Shown: positions 19,662 to 30,535 of the stretch, piece after piece
How the letters are laid out: each line of letters opens with the position of its first letter
Numbering within the stretch: the stretch's first letter is position 1
NCBI GenBank assembly: GCA_002682825.1
Contig: NOKP01000011.1
Coordinates: 434,420-498,419 of the forward strand
DNA: 64,000 nt
Origin: Neonectria sp. B-13
Taxonomy: Eukaryota > Ascomycota > Sordariomycetes > Hypocreales > Nectriaceae
Reading direction: 5' to 3'
Notes under the pieces: generated by a model
Seen by the model: only the letters and a program-made list of their open reading frames with translations
Databases searched by the model: none
What the model was told of the DNA's origin: nothing
Position numbers and translations under genes: made by a program

Positions 19662-20615
19662 ATGGACTGTGGAACGGGTCTTCACAAGAGCCACCGGGGG
19701 CCGTGGCTGGAAATCGACAAGTTACATTCATCATCGACCCGATTCCTTCCAATCGTTTTACAAGTCAAGAACCTGAGCATCAACCACATTATGAAATCAA
19801 GGAGTGGAGTAAATGATAGCGATGGAACTGTTATGCCAGTTGGCGAAAGCACCACAAGCCTTGCAGAGCCGTTGCTTCATCTTCACAAAGAGCTCGGCAA
19901 GTCACTCAATTCTGAAGTTGCCAAAGGAGATGCGTTCTATATTCTGGATGAAATCTTCAGGCTATTTGCTGCTTCAGAACACCAGTTTTTGAACCTCATG
20001 GATGCAAAGGTCAGGGAACTAGCGCATTTCGACGAAGAACGCGGCGACAACATATCGGAACTCCAAAAGATCAAACGTCTTGTCGAAAGACACTCAGAAC
20101 AGCTTGAAGATTTGCTACTATTCATCAAGGTTCGCGGTGGAAGCGACTGGCCTCGAGCCACTGTTGACGCGGAGATGAGACGGGAAGGCAACCAACCGCA
20201 AGAAGCTGTGCAAGACGCCGCGAGAGAAGCCAGCGAGCAGCTGATGGCCATGTTTCAAAAGATACAAAGACTCGCACGCGCGGTGTCGGGGTTGTGCCAG
20301 GACAGCATGGCAATGCTCAGCAACGAGACTATGACGAGAGAGGCACAGAAAAGTATGACGCAGGCCGAGGGGGTTGCCAAGGTTACAGCCATTGCGTTTG
20401 TATTTGTGCCGCTCTCGTTCACGACATCGTTCTTCGGGATGAATTTTATACAGTTAGATGGAAGCAAACTGAGTGTGTGGGTCTGGTTTGCGGTTTCAGC
20501 ACCGATACTAGTGGTGTCAGTGCTGGCGTGGTGGATGGATCGTATAAGTTGGAGGAAGCTTTGGCAAAGGGCAAAGGAAGCTTTTGCTGACGAAGCGGAT
20601 CGTAGGGAAGAATGA
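19662..20615 (+). CDS. CorA-like divalent-cation transporter family protein, short N-terminus
   Basis: 317 residues from the ATG at 19662. The C-terminal third has the CorA architecture: a long helical stretch (about 80-240), a first membrane segment at about 240-258 ending in the Gly-Met-Asn signature (FFGMNF, GMN at 259-261), a short loop and a second membrane segment at about 271-291. CorA/Mrs2/Alr proteins form pentameric Mg2+ channels, and GMN is needed for ion selection. Fungal relatives usually have several hundred residues before this region, so the N-terminal domain is short. Upstream exons may be missing from this model (an in-frame donor/acceptor pair lies at 19572 and 19650), or the gene is truncated. 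The transported ion is not predictable. Confidence 0.7.
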   Translation: MDCGTGLHKSHRGPWLEIDKLHSSSTRFLPIVLQVKNLSINHIMKSRSGVNDSDGTVMPVGESTTSLAEPLLHLHKELGKSLNSEVAKGDAFYILDEIFRLFAASEHQFLNLMDAKVRELAHFDEERGDNISELQKIKRLVERHSEQLEDLLLFIKVRGGSDWPRATVDAEMRREGNQPQEAVQDAAREASEQLMAMFQKIQRLARAVSGLCQDSMAMLSNETMTREAQKSMTQAEGVAKVTAIAFVFVPLSFTTSFFGMNFIQLDGSKLSVWVWFAVSAPILVVSVLAWWMDRISWRKLWQRAKEAFADEADRREE

Positions 20616-20874
20616 AGGGAATGTCAGAGATGAGCGACCATGAAGAGGTTTCGTGAGCCTGGTTTCCGGGAATGGAGGTTTACTCTTTATCCTCGTCATC
20701 CCCGAGAGGCGATAGTGAGGCTGCAGGAGGCCTGGTTGGCCTTGACGTTTCGACAGCAGGAGAGGAAGCTAAGTTGTACTATATCTAGAGGATAATCACG
20801 TATATTCGCGCATTAATTATTAGATCGCCGTAATGGGAAAGAGGATGAGTCTGTGTTATTTCACTTCCAAACTG

Positions 20875-21702
20875 TCATGCTCCATCACCCTGTTCCCAGC
20901 TTCTTTTCTCGATCTTGAGTTCCTGGGAATAACCCCCAAACGGCTCGAAGACCTCATAAATGAGGCCACACCACCTCTCTCCCCATCTGAAACCATCAAA
21001 CAAGGCTTTCGTGCAGTCCCAGTACTCGGGAAAGAAGCCGCTATTTTCCCAATCCACTATGCCAGTAACTTCCCAACCTCTGGTCCCGTCTGGTCTGGTA
21101 ACTCGATCAACCAGGATGTTTCGTAAATTCAGATCCGCATGCGTGAACGCATTCGCATGTCCTCGACGAGCTGGATCATCCGAATGGTACAGGAGTTCAC
21201 TGAAAGCTGATTCATCCTTGAAAGGGCCCACAGGATTCGCGTCGCGAATCCTTGGATCCCTACAAGCCTCACCCAAGGTGTTGCAGATGTTGTATTCTGG
21301 GCAGACGGCCTTAGGAATGGCTCTTAACTGAGACAGAAAGTCTTGCATGTAAGTGAAAAATTCGCGGGCATCCCTGTCGGATAGCATGTCGACAGCGTGT
21401 ACAAGGGGTACGCCGGGTAGACGTGATGTTAGAAGATAGGCGTCTTCGGCATCCGACGAATCCGGCTCTGTGGCGGACACTGGAATCAGATCGAGGGGCC
21501 GAGCAACCGGTATCGATGTGAGTTGGCGGACTATGTTGAGCGCGTTGGCTTCATTCCGAAGCGCTCCAGCGGCTCCAAGGGATTTAAGATAGAGCCCAAA
21601 AGGAAGCCGTTGGACGGAGAAGGAGCCGCTGCCCCCGTACAGATGTTGCCCAATCTTTTGTAGCAGCTTGTAAGTTGCTAGCCGAGCTTTGCTCGGAACC
21701 AT
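20875..21702 (-). CDS. APH-family phosphotransferase (fungal kinase-like)
   Basis: 275 residues from the ATG at 21702. The start is chosen because family similarity begins just after it (LATYKLLQKIGQHLYG, then VQRLPFGLYLK with the probable ATP-site Lys). The catalytic loop is THADLNLRN, where the family has HGDLxxxN, so the Asp and Asn are kept. The metal-binding segment is GIVDWENSGFFPEYWD. APH-like proteins phosphorylate small hydroxylated molecules, but most fungal members have no known substrate. The frame stays open upstream to about 21990, and a good intron (GTGAGT at about 22061, CTAAC, CTAG or TACAG at about 21997) could fuse it to the coding stretch at 22015-22719. A longer or fused protein is therefore possible. 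Unlike the relic at 7697, this copy looks intact. Confidence 0.72.
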   Translation of the reverse strand: MVPSKARLATYKLLQKIGQHLYGGSGSFSVQRLPFGLYLKSLGAAGALRNEANALNIVRQLTSIPVARPLDLIPVSATEPDSSDAEDAYLLTSRLPGVPLVHAVDMLSDRDAREFFTYMQDFLSQLRAIPKAVCPEYNICNTLGEACRDPRIRDANPVGPFKDESAFSELLYHSDDPARRGHANAFTHADLNLRNILVDRVTRPDGTRGWEVTGIVDWENSGFFPEYWDCTKALFDGFRWGERWCGLIYEVFEPFGGYSQELKIEKRSWEQGDGA

Positions 21703-22014
21703 GAGCCATGCTTTTAGACAGGTGGTCTGTAGAAACCGAGGAAGCCCATATGAGCCAGCTCGTATGTGTCGCGAGTCGTTCCTTGCCGGCGGAGATGACG
21801 GAATTCTCTCGTCTCTGGCGATCTGCCTGCCGACCTCAAGCCATCGAATACTTGGGGCCAGTCGTGCATGAGTCCCTACGAACCGAGCGTCCACTTTTGG
21901 AATGCCGGAGCGGGAGTGGTCTCCCAAGAGCGGGTAAGAACCGTCAAGATGGATCATTTCCTCAAACGTTCCGATTTGACACGGACTTATCCTGTACTAG
22001 TTTTCATGACGATG

Positions 22015-22719
22015 TTAGAATCGAAGCACCAAGGCGGTGCGCCAAGCTTGACTCACTTCGATCATGGACGGCCGCAGCCGATCCAGTGTCAGTGTCCCCT
22101 TTGCAAAGGCTTCGGCTGCTGATTTGCGGACAAGCCAGTGGCTGTGGTAAGGACTCATCCGCCCCGGTCGTTGGACATAGGCAATCCACCAGTCGCAGTA
22201 AGGCGGGCCAAAGAAAGCACGCAACATTTCAGAGATCCGGGGCTTGCACATGAGGAATGTCAGTAATTTCCAGTGAGTTGATGATAGATGTAGATGTACC
22301 TCAGCATCGAGCCACCGAGACGGGACCGGAAGCAGAGGAAGGACAACAAGCGGATCCATGAAACTGGCCGGCTTCCCAGTGATACAACGCTTGGCTCCGT
22401 CTCGTCGGGTGATTTGTGCTCGGATTTCGTTATTTGGCTCTGGCGGTGAACTACCGCACCCAAAAACTAGAGCGTGTGTTAATGTTGAGCAAGGTTGAAC
22501 GAGCATAATGACAGTCTTACTGGATTCCACGACGTAGGTCCAGTCAGATACGAGCGCAAGAAGCTCAACCCTCGGGTCGTCACTAGCACGGCTGGCTTGG
22601 AGGACATGGGCAGCAGCCAGCTGGGGCTGGAAGGCCTCAGAGACGAAGGACTCCAGCAACGGACCCGACGGGTGCGGCAGTCCGGCTTCGTTCTGGATGA
22701 GAAACAGCGCCTCTTCCAC
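22015..22719 (-). CDS. Unrecognised coding stretch upstream of APH kinase, start unresolved
   Basis: An open minus-strand frame with coding-like composition (…EEALFLIQNEAGLPHPSG…, later …FFGPPYCDWWIAYVQRPGR…HWLVRKSAAEAFAKG). The frame continues open above 22719 to about 22812 without an ATG, so a first exon or the true start lies further upstream. Likely introns are GTAAGA at about 22520 to CTAG, GTACAT at about 22300 to CAAG, and GTGAGT at about 22061. All contain plausible branch sites, so the uninterrupted frame probably over-translates intron sequence. I recognise no domain. It may be the N-terminal part of one protein with the APH kinase that follows, or a separate gene. Confidence 0.35.
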   Translation of the reverse strand: MEEALFLIQNEAGLPHPSGPLLESFVSEAFQPQLAAAHVLQASRASDDPRVELLALVSDWTYVVESSKTVIMLVQPCSTLTHALVFGCGSSPPEPNNEIRAQITRRDGAKRCITGKPASFMDPLVVLPLLPVPSRWLDAEVHLHLSSTHWKLLTFLMCKPRISEMLRAFFGPPYCDWWIAYVQRPGRMSPYHSHWLVRKSAAEAFAKGTLTLDRLRPSMIEVSQAWRTALVLRF

Positions 22720-23410
22720 AATGCTCGGAAACAGGCTCCATGATGCAGCCTGAAGAGCGGGATGACAACGATATCGTGCGCAGGGTTTGTTGGTGTTGGC
22801 AGGCGACTACAACCAGAGGTGCCTCAATAAACTACCTACCCTACAGCATAATTCGCCCGGGCCGCGGGCAGGTATGTATGAGCCGGCATTAGCCCTGATT
22901 GGGAGGAATTAACGCCAGCGCCTCTTCAATCTCATTAATTGGTCCATCCCATAAGCAAGCAAGCAAGTATTTTTATCCTTGGCTCTTTCAACCTCCTATT
23001 TCACTGTCGGCTACCGCCTTAACCGCCAGCCATCTCACATCGACCGCCCCAGGCCAGCCAGCGCCTCTTCAATCTCATTAATTGGTCCGTCCCCGCTCGT
23101 GTTCCTTAGGGCCTCTTTTCCGGTCAGGCCTGAGGAAGGAGGCCGTTTCATAACTACCAACAAATATTGCTGTCTTCCGGTCTTTATCTTAGTTTCTCGT
23201 GGATCTTGTGCTACTAATCATTACTACTGTCCGCACACGTATACATATCGAGACTCGCCGTGCAAGATTCCGAAATTTTCCACATCGCCTTTGTCTGATA
23301 TTTCCAGCTCGCTTCTCACTATCGCTAGTCTTGCAAAGTTCACTTCTCAATTTCAGTCTGAAATACGCCCAACACGCTAAAGCATCCCAATTCTGAACAT
23401 TGTTGATGAG
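22720..23410. other. Intergenic with a 37-bp direct repeat
   Basis: Probable divergent promoter region. It carries two copies of a 37-bp sequence (listed separately) and pyrimidine-rich leader sequence (23200-23400) ahead of the gene at 23411. Confidence 0.5.
22914..23093 (+). repeat. 37-bp direct repeat pair
   Basis: The sequence starting 'gccagcgcctcttcaatc' and ending 'aattggtcc(a/g)tccc' occurs at 22914-22950 and again at 23057-23093 with a single mismatch, 143 bp apart. Both lie upstream of the gene at 23411. They could be a recent small duplication, paired regulatory elements or footprints of a mobile element. Confidence 0.85.
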
Positions 23411-24179
23411 ATGGCAACTCCCGAAGCTAATACACTCTACGTTGCGCTCACCTTTCTCGAAAGGGAGGGCAGAAAGAACTTCTATGTAAGTTTCCCCCAC
23501 TCTAGTTGAACTCTGACCTAACCATGCCTCAAAGCATTGGATTTTATATGCTACGGGCAACAACCCTCCGAAAGGCACCAAGTTTCATGCAACTGACGGC
23601 GGGAACCCAAAAAACCCGCCCCGTTATGAGCACGGCGATGTCAAAGATCCCATGGCTTCCAAAGATATGGTTGTATGTCTGAAGATTGGTCCGGTGAATG
23701 GCTTGCAAATCAACGACAGTCTCAAAAAGGTCCAGGTGGGGAAGTCCAGAGCCCTTCCCCGTGGTGAAAAGAGGTGGACCTGTCGCGTCTTTGTGACCGA
23801 GGCCCTGAAGCAATTGGGCCAGGACTACGTTGTTCCTTTTCCAGTAATGGGTAAGCTTTTACAATGAGTCATCCTCCACTGTGAAAGAAATACGCGGCTA
23901 ACACGCCTTGGGATTGTAGATAACAAGGAGATTGAAAGTGCATGTTACATTCAGGCTGACTACTTCCACCATGAGAAGATTCGAAGCGGAAGACTTGAGC
24001 CAACGATTGTCAATGACCTTTCTTGGCTCACTGAGGGCGGATCATCGCCTATGGCTGGGCCATCGTCCTACAGCCAGCCAACAAGTGTTCAGTCCCCGAC
24101 CGTCCCCATGGAGACTGAACGGTCTTATTACGGCGGACCCAAGCCAATGAACATTGATTCCGAAGGTTACGACTATTAG
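23411..24179 (+). CDS. Hypothetical conserved-type fungal protein, 216 residues
   Basis: Three exons (23411-23485, 23535-23850, 23920-24179), all with GTAAG donors and CTAAC-like branch sites, join exactly in frame. The fold may follow a pattern seen in several small fungal families: an early 'Y-H-W-x-L' strand (FYHWILYATG), a middle His-containing strand (KFHATDGG), and a later 'W-x-C-x-x-F-V-x-E-A-L' helix (RWTCRVFVTEALKQL). A His and a Cys in these places recall NlpC/P60-like or DUF-type folds, but this is only a resemblance and I claim no activity. The C-terminal 45 residues are Ser/Pro/Gly-rich and end in an acidic Tyr-rich tail. No signal peptide is seen. Confidence 0.65.
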
Positions 24180-24538
24180 TCCTCGAAGTGTTAGATATAA
24201 TACTCTTAATTTAGTGTAAAAATTCGTACTTCACTCTCAAAATAGGAGAAGCATAATTCCTAAAAACTGATATCATTTAATATAACTAATACATGTCTAC
24301 ACATAAATTATATTAAGTCTTCTCTACCTTAGAAGCTCCTCAAAGGATTCTCCCAATTTCCGGCCGCTGTTTAATGCAGGTTTGTCAGAGGAACTGTGTA
24401 AGAGACCGTCACGTGAGGCAACCCCAATAAAACTTCCCCCTCTGTTGCGGGTTAAAAGCGCACCTGAGTCACAGCGCTGCACGCCTCTCTATCTATCAAC
24501 ATCTTCGTTCAGCAACACCACCGTCGGGACATTCAATC
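24180..24538. other. AT-rich intergenic
   Basis: Very AT-rich from 24180 to 24330 (3' flank of the preceding gene), then GC-balanced promoter and leader of the M20 gene. No further feature is seen. Confidence 0.5.
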
Positions 24539-25875
24539 ATGGACAAACACTCTACAGCAACCAGCACTTTAGGTGACCTGCTTGCTGCCGCACCCGTAGA
24601 CATGGCTAAATACGAGGCACTCTACAAACACTTCCACGAGCATCCCGAACTCTCCAATCTTGAGGCCCAAACTGCCAGAACGGTTGCAGACCAGTTGTCG
24701 CAGCTCCAGGCTTTCGAAATCACCACCAACATCGGCGGCCATGGCGTCGTCGGCGTACTCGAGAATGGCCCAGGCAAGACCATCCTCCTACGTGCCGATA
24801 TAGATGCGCTCCCAATCTTAGAGGCAACCGGCCTCCCATATGCTAGCACCGTCACCATGGTCGACGTTGAAGGCGTCATGCGGCCCGTGATGCACGCCTG
24901 CGGCCATGATATGCACATGGCATGTCTCCTTGCTGCGGCTGAAACGCTTGTCAAGCTAAAGCAAGAGTGGAGCGGCACGTTGATTGTGCTGTTCCAGCCT
25001 GCAGAGGAGCGTGGCACCGGAGCAAAGGCCATGGTAGATGATGGCCTATATGGTAGGCACAAGATCCCCGTGCCGGACTTTTTGCTCGGCCAGCATGTTA
25101 TGGCGATGCGGGCGGGGAGTGTAGGGTCGAAGACGGGGACAATTATGGCGGGTGCCGATAGTATGAAGATTACATTGTCTGGACTTGGTGGTCACGGGTC
25201 GCAGGTGAGTTGGCATAAATCCTACGTACGCTTTCCGGGAGCTAACACCCACAGCCGCACCGGACGATTGACCCTGCCGTCATGGCGGCTCATGTCGTAG
25301 TACGTCTCCAGTCAATCGTTAGCAGAGAGATCAACCCGAGCGACATCTCCGTGATAACAGTCGGGAGTTTACAAGCCGGTCAGACGGAGAACGTCATTGC
25401 AGATTCAGCAGAAATCGGCCTCGATATACGCAGCGTGCGGCCGGAGACGCGCGAAAAACTCTTAGCCTCGATCCGACGGGTGGTGGAAGCCGAATGCGCA
25501 GCAAGCGGTGCGCCGGTGGCACCCGTGTTCAGAATGACTCGACACTTGCCAGTGACGGTGAACGACGAGTCGATGATGAAGACGCTGTCAACGAGCTTCA
25601 ACGAGCATTTCAAGGACGACTTCAATGCAAATATTTCGGCAACTACGATTGCCGAGGATTTCTCGGTCCTCGCATCGTCACAGGGCAAACCTTGTGCTTT
25701 TTGGCATTGGGGAGGGATAGACGAGGGACTCTGGGATCAAAGACTGGGCGAGGGGAGGCTGGACGACATCCCTGCCAACCACACAGCGAGGTTTGCGCCA
25801 GTCATACAGCCTACGATGCGAACGGGTATTGATGCTCTTTCCATTGCTGCTCTTACGTTTTTCAAGAAGGTGTAG
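24539..25875 (+). CDS. M20-family amidohydrolase (aminoacylase / hippurate-hydrolase type)
   Basis: Two exons, 24539-25204 and 25255-25875, around a 50-bp intron, give 428 residues. Typical M20D layout: the HEHPELS opening (about 33-39), the metal-site strand LLRADIDALPI, HACGHDMH with ligands Cys121 and His123, the catalytic Glu pair in QPAEERGTGA (156-157), the dimerisation domain after GLGGHGSQPHRTIDP, and a C-terminal metal-site segment (AEDFSVL). These enzymes hydrolyse N-acyl amino acids such as hippurate-like or auxin conjugates. The exact substrate is unknown. There is no signal peptide, so it is probably cytosolic. All the active-site residues I can locate are present. Confidence 0.88.
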
Positions 25876-26311
25876 TATAACTACACGGTTGATTCAATCT
25901 CAGTGGACTATGGGCTATTCTTGGGCTTTTGACTGCCGGCCAGGGGCCACGAGATGGGATCCAGTTATCAGTCTCCGATAATGGGATACTAGAGAGTCTC
26001 CGAGTTCTGGAGAATAAGGGGGCAGAAATCAACGCAGTCGCCTACCCAAGGGCAGGGAACCTTCCTTTTAGCGCAACGTTACACTAATAGTATTCAGCGA
26101 TTGACAGAGAGTGCACTGACAGCATGTTCAACTCGATGTCACTTTACAAAGCAGCCTGACACGGCCCCAAAGACTGAAAAGTACAAAGGAGAGCCCTAAG
26201 ATTCCATTGAAGTACTGGTTTGACCTTGAGCCAAGTCTACATCTAAATCCCCATTCATTCGCCCGCGAACCTCCTGCTTCCCTGATCCTTCCACCCCCAG
26301 ACCCCCAGCAC
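25876..26311. other. Intergenic, convergent 3' ends, nothing recognised
   Basis: Lies between the M20 gene (plus) and the small secreted-protein gene (minus), so it holds both 3' regions. No RNA or coding feature is seen. Confidence 0.5.
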
Positions 26312-26989
26312 TTAGGCATTCGACGGAGGTGTCGATTTCAAAGTGAGAAGGATCAACTCGTCTCCATCTTCTCCAGTGGTGTTCCACCGCAGCTCATATA
26401 ACCCCTCCGTGTCAGTTGCCACCGCGTACCACAGCGTCTCCATGTCACCACTGCTGCCTGTAACGTAGACCATTTTCCCGTAGAAGCCGAAATCACTGGT
26501 GATTAGGTCGGAAGTGCTGTTGCTGGAAGGATCCACAAGGCCGACAGTGTGCGAGGATGATGAAGCCGCTGGCACGGAGAATTCAAGGTCAGACCAAGTT
26601 GGAAGATCGCTTGAACCATCAAAATCCGTCGTGTTGGGCGCGCCAGTCCAGACGCCATCGTCGTCCGTAGTGACTTTTGGTTGCTTTAGTGAGTAAAACT
26701 TTTCAATGTCAGATGGAGAGAAGACTTACAGATCACAGGAGCTGCCTCGGTGTCATTGAGGAAGTCGTATCTACCGAGATATGCCGAGTCTTCATCACAT
26801 TTAGTCTGATGTGTATTCCTTGATATGATAAAACTTACTTCCCGAGGAGATCAATGGAATTCCGCCGATATTCTCGCCATAGGCGTATATCTGGAAAGGG
26901 TCCGAGTTGCTTGCTCTTGGCTTGAGACCAGCACGAGTGGTCGCCGCAAGCGCAGCAAAGAGCAACGAGAAAATGGTAGGATGATACAT
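26312..26989 (-). CDS. Small secreted protein of unknown function
   Basis: Three exons on the minus strand (26989-26839, 26789-26730, 26673-26312) give 190 residues. The N-terminus MYHPTIFSLLFAALAATTRA is a clear signal peptide. The mature part opens with DPFQIYAYGENIGGIPL, a pattern I associate with a group of secreted fungal proteins, and contains N-glycosylation sequons (NTT, NST) but few cysteines. The first donor is GTAAGT and the second acceptor is CAAAAG. The upstream CTAAAG acceptor would break the frame, so the later one is chosen. Being secreted and located in an accessory-like area, it could act at the host or substrate surface, but nothing here shows that. Confidence 0.7.
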
Positions 26990-28263
26990 GACTGGTGATC
27001 AAATACTAAGTTGAGCTTTCGAAGAAACGTGCCCAAGATCTGCTGGGTCCTGGCCTGGAGAGAAATGTGGTATCGACGGCAGCGTTGCAATCCTTAATAG
27101 TGCCCCAACACCGCAGTTACCATTAGGCAAGTTCGTCAGAGACAAACCAAGGCCGCGTCACCGTGATAGGAATTGTAATAAAGGAGTCGTGCATGATGGC
27201 GGCAAAGAGGGCTGCCGCCGGGCATTGCGTCAAGTTCAAGTTCGGTCTAGTTGACGATGTCACCATGGTGGTGCCCATGTCCACCGAGTCTGCGTGGCCC
27301 ACCTGACCCCGGCTATAGTTACTCTCGGACAAGGGCACCTGGAGCTGAAAATGGAAAAATGCCGGGGAACCGAATCAAAGCGGCCTCGCGTATCTCAACC
27401 TGGAACACCCAAACCCCTGACAAAAACGTACGCGCATACGTCAGCGTCTTTGCAACTACGTACAGCTCGAGAGCTGCGCGTTCACAAACGACTTGTTTCG
27501 ACGGCTCGGATTGTGTTTCCCCGTTTCCGCACGGCCCCAGGTAACTGCCGGCATGGTCGCATCGATACACGTACCATTGCAATGCATCTTGGAGGCGCAA
27601 GCGGCTCGTCAGGGGTTCATACCTTAGAGCCATCGTCATAGTAGCTTCCGCGTACAGTTGCGCAAACTCTCTTACAGGAGATATCATTAACGACGAATAC
27701 CACATACACGCCCCTGTTTCTAACATACACGGCCAACCCAAATCACAAGTCACTGCATCAATGAGAACAAACACTCACTAAGGCGAGTCCTAATCCTAAC
27801 CTGAACTTCAGTCATAACCTAAATAATAACTACCTATCCTAAATAAGCCTAACCTAATTCTTTTCCCTATTCTTTATCAATGATGGAGCAGACGTTTGAG
27901 GCTGAAGTTGATGTCATTGCGACACGCAGGGCGGCGCAGCTGCAGGGGGAGCCTGTTTGCCAGGGTCAGAAAGGCGGTGATGTTGTGGAGACATTCCCTC
28001 CCGTCTTATAGCTATAGTGTATTTTGGGGATAAGGGCGTGTATGTTAGGGCATGCGTTCGAAAACAACGGGGATATGGGCTGAATGTGAGACAACTCACA
28101 TACGACTTTACTTCGTATTGGGGGCAAAGAACTAGACTGATACGAGAACGCTGTTGTATAAGAGGAAGCGCGCAGCCTTTGATGATTACTTCCCTCAACT
28201 CGGTACAACTCAGCTCAGTTGACAACCTTCACTTTCTTCATTTGAGCTATAGCATTCACAACG
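26990..28263. other. Intergenic between divergent secreted-protein and laccase genes
   Basis: No gene seen. At 27785-27865 there is an irregular CCTAA-rich tract ('cctaatcctaacctgaac' and similar words), like a decayed telomere-type or low-complexity repeat. Positions 28000-28263 are the probable laccase promoter and leader. I could not pick out a confident TATA element. Confidence 0.5.
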
Positions 28264-30039
28264 ATGTCTTCACTTTTATCTGTTATCATCTTGGCTGCAA
28301 AGCTGGTATCGGCTGCCTCAGCCGTTAGGTCCTCAGGCATTGGATCTTCCTTACCGCCATCTTCTCTTTTATCACGCGCAACAACATGTGACGGAAACAC
28401 TGCTTCCACAAGGTCTGAGTGGTGCGACTATTCTATCGACACTGACTACACTACGGAAGTCGTCGACACGGGAAACACCAGAGAGTACTGGCTCGAGCTG
28501 ACCGATGTCACGGTGGCCCCTGATGGAGTCTCGCGGTCAGCCATGGCCGTCAACGGATCTATCCCGGGCCCTACTCTCTTTGCAGACTGGGGTGACACCG
28601 TGGTCATTCATGTTACGAATTCACTTACCACGTCTTTGAACGGGACAAGTGTGCATTGGCACGGCATACGTCAGAACTACACCAACCAGAACGACGGCGT
28701 GACGGCCATCACTCAATGCCCCCTTGCTGCCGGGGAGTCAATGACCTACACCTGGAAGGCCACGCAATACGGCTCAGCTTGGTACCACTCTCACTTTGGG
28801 CTTCAGGCCTACCAAGGCATCTTTGGCGGTATCATCATCAACGGACCCGCTACTTTGGACTACGATGAAGACCTCGGAATGGTCTTTTTGAACGATTGGG
28901 ATCACCAGACAGTCGACGAGCTCTACACTGAGGCGGAGACGAGCGGTCCCCCGACTCTAGACAATGGGCTCATCAACGGCACAAATGTCTGGGAGGATGA
29001 CGACTCAACCCAGGCTCGGTTCAACGTATCCTTCACCTCAGGAACGTCCTATCGCATGCGACTTGTCAATGCGGCAGTCGATACGCATTGGAAGTTCTCC
29101 ATTGACAACCATACCATGACTGTCATTTCGGCAGACCTCGTGCCTATCGAGCCATTCGAGACCACCATTCTAAACATAGGAATGGGTATGTGCTCTTTTC
29201 ATAATACAAGTCTTCGATAGCTAACATCTCCACCAGGCCAAAGATATGACATTGTCGTAGAAGCCGATCAGGCAGATGTTGCAGACAACTTTTGGATGCG
29301 TGCCATTCCACAGTCGGCGTGCTCGGACAACGAAAGCTCGGACAACATCAAGGGCATCGTGTACTACGGCGACAGTGCTTCGACTCCTTCCACTGTCGGA
29401 TACACGTACACCGACAGCTGTGACGATGATACGGGAAGCACAACTCCGTACATCTCACAAGATGTGTCCGACGCTGAGTGGCAGGACCTAGAAACCGCGA
29501 CTGTCGGAAAAAACACAGCTGGTCTCTTCAAGTGGTACCTCAACAGTACCAGCATGCTCGTGGACTGGGCCAACCCCACCCTTACCTATATTCTAAACGG
29601 CACTACAGAGCAGGATACTGATGATGCCGTCATTGAGCTCAGTGAGGCCAGTGAATGGGTTTATTTTGTTGTTGAAACGACCCTGGGCGTACCTCACCCG
29701 ATTCATCTCCATGGCCATGACTTCTTCGTCCTTGCCCAAGGAACCGGCACGTATTCTTCATCTGTCACGTTGAACACCTCCAACCCGCCGCGAAGAGACA
29801 CAGCCATGCTCCCTGCTTCTGGGTACCTAGTTATGGCTTGGAAGACAGATAACCCCGGGGTCTGGCTGATGCACTGCCACATTGGGTGGCACACATCCGA
29901 AGGATTCGCAGTTCAGTTTATTGAACGCCGCAGCGAGATTGAGGCAATCTCAGACTCTGATACATTGGAAGACGTTTGTGCGGGATGGACTACCTTTCAA
30001 GAGGAGAACGAGATTGAGCAGGAAGATTCCGGTGTGTAA
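28264..30039 (+). CDS. Secreted laccase (ascomycete multicopper oxidase)
   Basis: Exons 28264-29185 and 29237-30039 (51-bp intron, GTATGT...CCAG) encode 574 residues. A signal peptide (about 1-20) is followed by a short pro-region. All four copper motifs are present: HWHG (131-134), HSH (175-177), HPIHLHGH (from 461) and HCHIGWHTSEGF (520-531). The type-1 copper Cys is 521. The axial position ten residues on is Phe531, the residue usually linked to higher redox potential, where many ascomycete laccases have Leu. The protein ends in DSGV, matching the DSG(I/V/L) C-terminal plug of ascomycete laccases. Laccases oxidise phenols with reduction of O2 to water, outside the cell. Many N-glycosylation sequons are visible. 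Confidence 0.93.
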
Positions 30040-30435
30040 GGCAGGCAGGGAGTTCTAGCAGGGCTGGGTCCTAATACTCTAGCTTAGGATTAGCTAATAC
30101 TAAGCCTCTTTTATCATTACCAAAGCCTCCTATACTAATATCAAAGCTTTTCATGCTAATACTTACTAAGACTACTTAGTATTCAGTTTGGTATTACATA
30201 GTATTTTTGCCAGCCCTGCTCTAGACCGCGTCGACCTGGCGGATCCCAATACCGAGATCATCATCGAGGCGCCGTCCCTCGAGCCCAACTGCCAACTCTT
30301 TATTGCCAATGTCCCTCGGCAATACAGTCCTCTCAGCAGATCAGTGTTCCCGCCAGCCAGCCAGCCTAGCGGGCCCTCAGCGCCCAAGCCCCGCCCACGC
30401 TGTTAGGTCTCCAAGCTCACAATGCCTCTAGCACT
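30040..30435. other. Intergenic 3' of laccase, AT-rich then relic-like
   Basis: Positions 30060-30200 are AT-rich with recurring 'ctaata' words. Positions 30220-30405 are GC-richer and read open on the plus strand (VDLADPNTEIIIEAPSLEPN), possibly a gene fragment, but I cannot assign it. Confidence 0.4.
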
Positions 30436-30475
30436 GACATCATGGTCATTCATGTCACGAATTCACTTGCCATGC
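30436..30475 (+). pseudogene. Short laccase gene fragment
   Basis: The stretch 'gacatcatggtcattcatgt' plus the following 'cacgaattcacttgccatg' closely matches the laccase coding sequence near 28596-28634 (…gacaccgtggtcattcatgt and onward), which encodes DTVVIHVTNSLTT. About 33 of 39 bases agree. It is too short to be functional. It shows that a laccase-derived segment, from this gene or a paralogue, was left here, next to the truncated end of the metallophosphoesterase. Confidence 0.6.
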
Positions 30476-30535
30476 TAGTTTGCTTGCTAATCTCCGAATT
30501 TCATTTGCAGACCAGGACTGTTCAGTCTCTAGATT

